A stretch of DNA of 12,158 bases from Nanobdellota archaeon (GTDB lineage Archaea > Nanobdellota > Nanobdellia > SCGC-AAA011-G17 > ARS1403), in NCBI GenBank assembly GCA_018831025.1, contig JAHJRB010000062.1:1-12158 (forward strand), read 5' to 3'. Made by a program: the position numbers and the translations under genes. This document shows, piece by piece, positions 7,056 through 12,158 of this stretch. Under the pieces are notes generated by a model. That model worked only from the letters and a program-made list of their open reading frames with translations, was not told the origin of the DNA and ran no database searches. Within the stretch, counting starts at the first letter, position 1, and each line of letters begins with the position of its first letter.

Positions 7056-10000
7056 ATGGAGGCTTCTGAACATATCGAGAGATTTCAAGAATTCTTTGAG
7101 AGTTATAAGGAAGAACTACATGAAATTGCTTTAAATGACCTAAGAAGTATTCATATTAATTTTTCAGATATAAGCAAATTTGACCCTGAGTTAAGTGAAG
7201 AACTATTAAATGAGCCGGAAGAGATTTTGAAGGCTGCTGAAGTGACAATTGCCAATATGGAATTACCAAGCACAAATATAAGAGTAAGGATAATTAACCT
7301 TCCAAAATCAAAATTATTTAAAATAAGGGATATAAGATCAATTCATATTAATAAATTTCTAAATTTAGAGGGGATTGTAAGACAGACTTCTGATGTTAGA
7401 CCCCATGTTGTTTCTGCAATGTTTGAATGTCCAAGCTGTGGGTCTCATATTACTATGTTGCAGTTAGAAAGTAAATTTAAAGAGCCTAGCAGGTGTAGTT
7501 GTGGGAGGAGAGGGAAATTTAGATTGCTTTCTAAAGATTTAGTTGATGCTCAGAGAATTATTATTGAAGAACCTCCAGAAAATTTAGATGGTGGTGAACA
7601 ACCAAAAAGATTAGCTGTTTTCTTGAAAGAAGATTTAGTTGAGCCTAAAATGGAAAAAAGAACTACACCAGGAAGCAAGGTAAGTGTGGTTGGAACTGTT
7701 AAAGAGGTTGTGATTCCTTTAAGTACTGGAGGACAAAGCACAAGATATGATTTAATTATGGAATGTAACTCTATTGTTCCTATGGAAGAAACATTTGAAG
7801 ATATTAAAATAAGCAAAAAGGATGAAAAAGAGATTCAGGAACTTGCAAAGGATAATAATATCTATCAAAAATTAACAAGTTCTATTGCTCCAAGTATTTA
7901 TGGACATGAAATTGTAAAAGAGGCCATTGTTCTACAGTTAATGGGAGGAGTTAAAAAATTAAGACCAGATGGAACTAGAACAAGAGGGGATATGCATATA
8001 TTATTAGTTGGGGATCCTGGATGTATTTCTGGAGATTCTCAAGTTGCTCTAATCCATAAAGGAATGGAACCAATAAAAAATCTTGGTAAGAAACATATGC
8101 AACCTATAAGGGAAGCTGTTACAAAAATAAGAGAAAATGGAAATGACAAATATTATGATTATGCTACAGTGTTCCAACATTATACTAAACAACCAGTACT
8201 AAAGGTGATTACAGAAACAGGCAAGGAAATTACATGCACTTATAATCAACCCTTTTTAACAAAATATGGTTGGGAAAGGGCTGATGAGTTATTAGTTGGA
8301 GATAAATTAAGGGTAATGCCGAAGATTCCTACGGCTGTTAAAAAACTTGCTGATACTGGTTTTACAAGAGTAAAGAAAAAATATGGTCCCTTAAAAAAAA
8401 TTAATCTACCTAAGAAAGTAACTCCCGAGTTAGCATCTTTATATGGTCTTATTATTGGAGATGGTTGCATCCACCCGAGAGGATATACAGTAACTTGCTA
8501 TGTTAATGATGAAGAACAGGATCTTATTGAAAAGATTTCAGAACTTTGGAAAGAAACTTTTAATGTAGAAGTTTCAATTTTAACTAAAGCTGGAGAACAT
8601 GTAAAAACAATTGATGATGGGAACGGGCTCTTAAGAGAATTTATTTCTAAACAAACTATGTACTGTTTAGAGGTCAACAGCAAACAAATTGCTTATTCTC
8701 TTTCATTTTTGGCTAATAAAAGAGTCCCTCAAGAAATATTTAGAAGCCCAACTCATGTTATAGCTAAATTCATCGGTTGGCTTTTTGATGCTGATGGATG
8801 TGCATTTGGGAACGGAAGGGGAAAAACAGCTATCCAGCTCAAATCTAGGACTGAAGGATTATTGAGAGATGTACAGTTATTACTTCTCTATTTTGGAATA
8901 CATTCTAGAATAATTGAAGATAATCTATGTATTAGGAGGTCTCATGATATAGAATTGTTTGCTAAATATATTGGATTTAATTGTGAAAAGAAAAAAGCTA
9001 CATTAAAAAATGTTTTAGAAAAAATAAAAAATAAAAATGATATTCAAAAAAGGAAAAAATTTCAAAGATGGGAAAAAGTTAGCAAAATTGTCCATTGGGG
9101 GGTTGAGGATGTATATGATTTTAAAGTTCCCAAAAGTAAAAGATTTATAGCAAATGGGATTGTATGCCATAATTCTGGAAAATCACAATTACTTCAATTT
9201 GTTTCTAAGGCAGCCCCTAAAGCGAGATATCTTTCTGGTAAAGGAGTTACTTCTGCAGGTATGACTGCGAGTGTAATAAAAGATGAATTTTTAAGGGGAT
9301 GGGCGTTGGAAGCAGGAGCTTTAGTTCTGGCTAATATGGGGATTGCGTGTCTTGATGAGATGGATAAGATTTCTGAAGAAGATACTAGTTCACTGCATGA
9401 GGCTATGGAACAACAGACAGTTACTATCTCAAAAGCAAATATACAAGCTACTTTAAGGACGGAAACTACTGTGCTTGCAGCTGCTAATCCTAAGTTTGGA
9501 AGATTTGACCCATATACTCCTATTGCTGGACAAATAGATATGCCTCCAACATTAATTAATAGATTTGATTTAATATTTCCAATAAGGGACATACCCGATA
9601 GAGAAAAGGATGAAAAAATTGCGAGTCATGTTTTGGAGATACAAAGAGACCCTAAACAGTTAAAAAGTGAAATCCCAATTGTAATGATGAAAAAATATAT
9701 TGCTTACGTAAAACAAAGGGTGTTTCCTAAATTAACCAAAGAAGCTATTGAAGAGATAAAAGATTTTTATGTTGGATTAAGGAATTTACCTACTATTGGG
9801 GATGATATCAGTGTTAAACCTATTCCTATTTCTGCAAGACAATTAGAAGCTTTAGTAAGATTGGCTGAAGGAAGTGCAAGAGTCAGATTAAGTAAAATAG
9901 TCACGAAAAAAGATACTCAAAGAGCAATAACCATATTGAAATATTGTTTAATGCAGGTTGGCTTTGATTATGAAACTGGGCAGATAGATATTGACAGAAT

Positions 10001-10223
10001 AAGTACAGGGATTACAGCCAGCGAAAGAGGAAAAATACTAAGTGTAAGAGAGATTATAAATGAATTAGATAAAAAAGTTGGGAAAGAAATTCCAATAGAA
10101 GATATTTTAGCTGAAGCTGCTGAAAAAGGTATTAATGAAGACAAAGTAAATGAAAGCATTGAAAAATTAAAAAGGTCTGGAGAGATATTCCAGCCTAAGC
10201 AGAATTTCATATCTAAAATTTAA
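7056..10223 (+). CDS. mcm: Replicative DNA helicase MCM, intein-containing
   Basis: This is the hexameric 3'-5' replicative helicase. The precursor has 1055 aa; removing the 384-aa intein leaves 671 aa, normal for archaeal MCM. The N-terminal helical domain is followed by an OB domain with a zinc site, C125/C128 and C147/C149. The AAA+ core has Walker A split by the intein: G319-D-P-G322 joins S707-G-K709-S710 to give GDPGSGKS. Walker B is LDEMDK (D767, E768), sensor 1 is AAANPKFG (N811), and the arginine finger is LINRFD (R836). The C terminus (about 990-1055) is a winged-helix domain (VREIINELDKKVG...RSGEIF). The ATG is supported by a Shine-Dalgarno-like GGGGGT. The RPA32-like gene follows after two bases, so the two are almost certainly co-transcribed. 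The mature P-loop has Gly before Lys, whereas many MCMs have Ala or Ser there. Confidence 0.97.
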   Translation: MEASEHIERFQEFFESYKEELHEIALNDLRSIHINFSDISKFDPELSEELLNEPEEILKAAEVTIANMELPSTNIRVRIINLPKSKLFKIRDIRSIHINKFLNLEGIVRQTSDVRPHVVSAMFECPSCGSHITMLQLESKFKEPSRCSCGRRGKFRLLSKDLVDAQRIIIEEPPENLDGGEQPKRLAVFLKEDLVEPKMEKRTTPGSKVSVVGTVKEVVIPLSTGGQSTRYDLIMECNSIVPMEETFEDIKISKKDEKEIQELAKDNNIYQKLTSSIAPSIYGHEIVKEAIVLQLMGGVKKLRPDGTRTRGDMHILLVGDPGCISGDSQVALIHKGMEPIKNLGKKHMQPIREAVTKIRENGNDKYYDYATVFQHYTKQPVLKVITETGKEITCTYNQPFLTKYGWERADELLVGDKLRVMPKIPTAVKKLADTGFTRVKKKYGPLKKINLPKKVTPELASLYGLIIGDGCIHPRGYTVTCYVNDEEQDLIEKISELWKETFNVEVSILTKAGEHVKTIDDGNGLLREFISKQTMYCLEVNSKQIAYSLSFLANKRVPQEIFRSPTHVIAKFIGWLFDADGCAFGNGRGKTAIQLKSRTEGLLRDVQLLLLYFGIHSRIIEDNLCIRRSHDIELFAKYIGFNCEKKKATLKNVLEKIKNKNDIQKRKKFQRWEKVSKIVHWGVEDVYDFKVPKSKRFIANGIVCHNSGKSQLLQFVSKAAPKARYLSGKGVTSAGMTASVIKDEFLRGWALEAGALVLANMGIACLDEMDKISEEDTSSLHEAMEQQTVTISKANIQATLRTETTVLAAANPKFGRFDPYTPIAGQIDMPPTLINRFDLIFPIRDIPDREKDEKIASHVLEIQRDPKQLKSEIPIVMMKKYIAYVKQRVFPKLTKEAIEEIKDFYVGLRNLPTIGDDISVKPIPISARQLEALVRLAEGSARVRLSKIVTKKDTQRAITILKYCLMQVGFDYETGQIDIDRISTGITASERGKILSVREIINELDKKVGKEIPIEDILAEAAEKGINEDKVNESIEKLKRSGEIFQPKQNFISKI
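8022..9173 (+). mobile_element. Intein with LAGLIDADG endonuclease in the MCM P-loop
   Basis: This is a 384-aa intein (host residues 323-706). Block A is CISGDSQVAL with C1 = C323. The C-terminal end is RFIANGIVCHN followed by Ser+1 (S707). Block F VYDFKV keeps its Asp. Block B reads TCTYNQPFLTKYGW, so the usual TxxH histidine is Gln (Q398, intein position 76). The endonuclease has two motifs, YGLIIGDGC (catalytic D469) and FIGWLFDADGC (catalytic D580), both with intact acids, so the nuclease looks functional. The insertion lies after GDPG in Walker A, a position also used by the CDC21/MCM inteins of Thermococcales as I recall. Splicing must restore the ATP site before the helicase can work. 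The reading frame is open throughout. Confidence 0.95.
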
Positions 10224-10225
10224 AG

Positions 10226-10885
10226 ATGGCAGAACAACAAATGCAACCAAGACAGGTTGCTTACAAGATAAGAATTGGGGATTTACTTAAAGGGGAGTAT
10301 GTAGAACAAGAAGGATGGCAGCCAAATTTCATCAAAGTTGGGGATAAGCAAGTTAGCAGAGCAAACATAATCGCAAGTGTAATTGATAAACAAATTGGAG
10401 AAACTCTGAGCTCTATAACATTAGATGATGGAAGCGGGGATATACAGGTCAGGGCATTTAACGAAGAAAGTATAAAATTAAATGATATTGAAATTGGGGA
10501 TATTGTGATTGCAATTGGCAGACCAAGAAAATATGGAAATAGATTTTTTATTTCTTACGAAATTGTTAAAAAATTAGATTCTTTATGGGCAAAGGTAAGA
10601 CAAAATGAATTAGGGAAAACTAATTTTCAGATGCCTTCACCAGAGATTATTGAAGTAGTTGGTGTAAAAGAAGAAAAAGTACGTGAAGGAAAAGAGGAGT
10701 TTTATAAAAATAAGAAAATAATTCTGGATTTAATTAGGAATATAGATGATGGTAATGGTGCAAATATTGATGATATTATAACTAATTCTAAAATAGATCA
10801 AAAGAAGGCTGAAGAGATGATTCAAGAGTTAATTAAAGCAGGGGAAGTTTACGAAAATATTGCCGGAAGAGTGAAATTGCTGTAG
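10226..10885 (+). CDS. RPA32-like single-stranded-DNA-binding protein (OB fold plus winged helix)
   Basis: This is a probable single-stranded-DNA-binding subunit of replication protein A, or an RPA-associated protein. The 219-aa product has an OB-fold region at about residues 12-120, where strand patterns such as SSITLDDGSGDIQVRAF and IGDIVIAIGRPRKYGNRFFISYEIVKK resemble the RPA2 family. A charged linker follows, then a C-terminal winged-helix domain (about 160-219, with KKAEEMIQELIKAGEVYE), the same order as in RPA32. There is no zinc motif. The ATG is two bases after the mcm stop, with no clear Shine-Dalgarno sequence, suggesting translational coupling in an mcm operon. A T-rich stretch lies downstream. 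The alternative is a stand-alone OB-fold protein with a different nucleic-acid target; the fold assignment is firmer than the partner. Confidence 0.85.
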   Translation: MAEQQMQPRQVAYKIRIGDLLKGEYVEQEGWQPNFIKVGDKQVSRANIIASVIDKQIGETLSSITLDDGSGDIQVRAFNEESIKLNDIEIGDIVIAIGRPRKYGNRFFISYEIVKKLDSLWAKVRQNELGKTNFQMPSPEIIEVVGVKEEKVREGKEEFYKNKKIILDLIRNIDDGNGANIDDIITNSKIDQKKAEEMIQELIKAGEVYENIAGRVKLL

Positions 10886-10890
10886 AAAAC

Positions 10891-10900
10891 CTTTAAAAAG
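10891..10900 (+). promoter_or_regulatory. TATA box of the aIF2-beta gene
   Basis: CTTTAAAAAG is centred about 27 nt before ATG 10923, predicting a leaderless mRNA. It lies six bases after the stop of the preceding gene. A T6 run at 10904-10909, between box and start, could also end transcripts from the mcm operon. Confidence 0.6.
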
Positions 10901-10922
10901 TCATTTTTTCTAAATAAAGATT

Positions 10923-11330
10923 ATGGATTATAAAGAATTATTGGAAAAAGGATTAAAAGAATTGCCGGAAATTGGGACTGCTAAAGAAAGATTTGAACTC
11001 CCTAAAGTGGAAGGACATATAGAAGGGAACAAAACAATTGTTGTAAATTTTGTACAGATTGCAAATATATTAAGAAGAGATCCTGAGCATTTATTAAAAT
11101 TTTTATTAAGGGAATTAGCAAGTCCTGGTTATATTGATGATAAAAGATTAATTTTAGGTAGAAAGATTAGTCCTAAACAGATTAATGATAAAATAGAGCT
11201 TTATGCAAAAACTTACATTCTATGTAGGGATTGTGGAAAACCAGATACTCAAGTATACAAAGAAGGAAGGCTGAATGTTATAAGATGTGCTGCTTGCGGT
11301 GCAAGACATAATATCAAAACTAGAATATGA
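10923..11330 (+). CDS. eif2b: Translation initiation factor 2 subunit beta (aIF2-beta)
   Basis: This is the beta subunit of the heterotrimeric factor that delivers Met-tRNAi to the small ribosomal subunit. The 135-aa length is usual for archaea. It has an N-terminal helix (DYKELLEKGLKELPE) that contacts the gamma subunit and a central alpha/beta domain (KTIVVNFVQIANILRRDPEHLLKF is typical; about residues 38-92). The C-terminal zinc ribbon has C101/C104 (CRDC) and C122/C125 (CAAC), ending ARHNIKTRI. All four zinc ligands are present. The start fits the TATA spacing for a leaderless message. Its stop overlaps the start of the following gene (ATGA at 11327), so it leads an operon with that gene and the DUF424 gene. 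Confidence 0.95.
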   Translation: MDYKELLEKGLKELPEIGTAKERFELPKVEGHIEGNKTIVVNFVQIANILRRDPEHLLKFLLRELASPGYIDDKRLILGRKISPKQINDKIELYAKTYILCRDCGKPDTQVYKEGRLNVIRCAACGARHNIKTRI

Positions 11331-11791
11331 AAATACAAGAAGAATATGAAAATATAAAGAAGAAATACACTCTTCCAAGATTTGAAGAGATGAATGAAGA
11401 ATTTGAAATAAGTTCTATTGAAGTAGAAAAAGTGAATAGTTTAACAAGAGCTATTTTAAGAGTGATGTGTAATAAGATGGTTATATTATTAAATTATATT
11501 GAGCCAGTTATAAACCCCAGTCCTCAGAATTTACATGGTTTTATTGAAGTAGAAAATACAAACAATGATGAGAAGAAGGAAGTTTTTACTTTCTATAAAA
11601 ACCTAAGTTACAAATATCATAAATCAAGTGGTTTAGAATTAAGCGAAAACGAAGAAAATGTTGCTAAAGAAATTAAAGAAGTTTGGAAAGACTGGAAAGA
11701 AATTAAATTAAAATTCAAAAACATCAGTAAAATAATAAACAATGCTTGGTTAAGAGAAAAAGAAAAAGATAAGGCAGAAAATGTTGGTTAA
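11327..11791 (+). CDS. Small helical protein of unknown function
   Basis: I do not recognise a named family. The 154-aa soluble product has no signal peptide or membrane segment. The N terminus (YTLPRFEEMNEEFEISSIE) reads like a conserved motif and is followed by a predicted helix (LTRAILRVMCNKMVILLNYIE), a loop with Pro and Asn (PVINPSPQNLHGF), and two or more charged helices up to a Lys/Glu-rich tail. There is one Cys and no visible catalytic motif. The start codon overlaps the aIF2-beta stop (ATGA) and its end overlaps the DUF424 gene by 11 nt, so translation of all three is likely coupled. The context suggests a translation- or ribosome-related role, but this is inference from position only. 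Confidence 0.8.
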   Translation: MKIQEEYENIKKKYTLPRFEEMNEEFEISSIEVEKVNSLTRAILRVMCNKMVILLNYIEPVINPSPQNLHGFIEVENTNNDEKKEVFTFYKNLSYKYHKSSGLELSENEENVAKEIKEVWKDWKEIKLKFKNISKIINNAWLREKEKDKAENVG

Positions 11792-12044
11792 GATTCATAA
11801 AGCGGAAGGAAGAGCTATTGTTGCTATAGCTGATAAAGATTTAATTGGGAAAGAATTTAGTGAAGGAGAGAAATATTTGAATATAAGCAAATCTTTCTAT
11901 AAAGGTGAAGAAAAAGATGAAGAGGAAATTTTAAAATTATTAAAGGATGTTAATTCTGTTAATGCGGTTGGAAAAGAATCTATTAAATTTTGTATAAAGC
12001 ATGAGTTAGTTGAAAAAGGTAACCGTTTAGCTAACCGAAAATAG
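11781..12044 (+). CDS. DUF424 family protein
   Basis: The 87-aa product matches the archaeal DUF424 pattern: an N-terminal beta strand (VKIHKAEGRAIVAIADKDLIGK), a conserved FSEGEKYLNIS-x-x-FYKGEE segment, an acidic helix (DEEEILKLLKDV), and the N-AVGKESIKFCIKHELV segment that resembles the family's NLVGE...A...GLV region. The function is unknown. Members are found in archaea next to aIF2-beta, as here, which supports a link with translation. There is no signal peptide or membrane segment. The start lies inside the previous gene, out of frame, with an 11-nt overlap and only a weak purine-rich stretch ahead, so translational coupling is likely. The product is slightly shorter than family members I remember (about 90-100 aa). 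Confidence 0.8.
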   Translation: MLVKIHKAEGRAIVAIADKDLIGKEFSEGEKYLNISKSFYKGEEKDEEEILKLLKDVNSVNAVGKESIKFCIKHELVEKGNRLANRK

Positions 12045-12048
12045 CAAA

Positions 12049-12066
12049 TAGTAGTTCTAACTACTA
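12049..12066. repeat. Perfect 8-bp inverted repeat after the DUF424 gene
   Basis: TAGTAGTT and AACTACTA are exact reverse complements separated by CT. The repeat starts five bases after the DUF424 stop. With a two-base centre it suits a dimeric regulator's operator better than an RNA hairpin, but a terminator-type hairpin cannot be excluded. No T run follows directly. Confidence 0.55.
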
Positions 12067-12067
12067 A

Positions 12068-12110
12068 TTCTTGGGGGTTGAAGTGAGGAACGAATGGAAA
12101 TCCCCAAGGA
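12068..12110 (+). promoter_or_regulatory. Potential RNA stem-loop enclosing a start codon
   Basis: Bases 12068-12079 can pair with 12099-12110 (ten Watson-Crick and two G-U pairs, including four consecutive G-C). The 19-base loop holds a weak Shine-Dalgarno-like GAGG (12085-12088) and ATG 12094. It could gate translation of the downstream frame or be part of a structured RNA. Confidence 0.45.
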
Positions 12111-12158
12111 AATATGTGAAAACTGCAGACCTTTTTTTGAAATTCTACTTAAAAGAAT
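12094..12158 (+). CDS. Possible gene start, unknown function, cut by the window edge
   Basis: An open frame from ATG 12094 runs to the right edge (21 full codons). It begins MEIPKEICENC and continues with an amphipathic stretch (PFFEILLKR). The C-x2-C pair hints at a zinc-binding N terminus, but too little is visible to name a family. NMD3 often follows this type of archaeal cluster, yet the visible residues do not clearly match it. GAGG five bases upstream is a weak ribosome site. The alternative is that this region is not coding and belongs to a small structured RNA ending at the T7 run (12132-12138). Confidence 0.4.
   Translation, partial: MEIPKEICENCRPFFEILLKR

Noticed and set aside
9194..9592. 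132-aa minus-strand ORF opposite the MCM AAA+ core
   Set aside because: The sense strand carries Walker B, sensor 1 and the arginine finger of MCM here; the antisense product has no motif or start signal.
12049..12138. Box C/D guide RNA
   Set aside because: GTGAGGA at 12083 is close to a C box, but no CUGA D box follows at a suitable distance.
1..12158. CRISPR array, tRNA or rRNA genes, insertion sequences, toxin-antitoxin or phage genes
   Set aside because: No regularly spaced repeats, cloverleaf-type T-arm sequences, transposase motifs or terminal inverted repeats were seen. The only mobile elements supported are the two inteins.

Overview
The window looks archaeal. It encodes a TATA-binding protein, a single-type MCM helicase, an RFC small subunit, an RPA32-like OB-fold protein, aIF2-beta and a DUF424 protein. 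The DNA is AT-rich, Arg codons are mostly AGA/AGG, and several start codons lie about 26 nt behind a TATA box, as expected for leaderless archaeal mRNAs. The compact style and AT bias would suit a DPANN-type archaeon, but there is no rRNA here to confirm that, so the lineage is inference.

Layout: 1-2405 (minus strand) is the 5' part of rfcS, running off the left edge and split by a 636-aa intein. A short divergent promoter region (2406-2498) separates it from ileS (2499-5414, plus strand). Then come an unrecognised single-pass exported membrane protein (5445-6395), tbp (6474-7019), mcm (7056-10223, with a 384-aa intein), an RPA32-like gene (10226-10885), the aIF2-beta gene (10923-11330), a small helical protein of unknown function (11327-11791), a DUF424 gene (11781-12044), and the start of a further possible gene (12094 to the right edge) preceded by two inverted repeats. 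No gene-free stretch exceeds 120 bases.

Functionally this is an information-processing neighbourhood. RFC, MCM and the RPA-like protein act at the replication fork. TBP serves transcription initiation. IleRS, aIF2-beta and possibly the downstream small genes serve translation.

The most notable content is the pair of inteins. One splits the sensor-1 motif of the clamp loader and the other splits the P-loop of the replicative helicase, so each host should be inactive as an ATPase until splicing occurs. The RFC intein carries a winged-helix-like segment, and possibly a second helix-turn-helix, besides its LAGLIDADG endonuclease. The MCM intein has Gln where the block B histidine (TxxH) is normally found. 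At the right edge, a 12-bp potential RNA stem encloses a weak Shine-Dalgarno sequence and the start codon of the last reading frame, suggesting either translational control or a small structured RNA.
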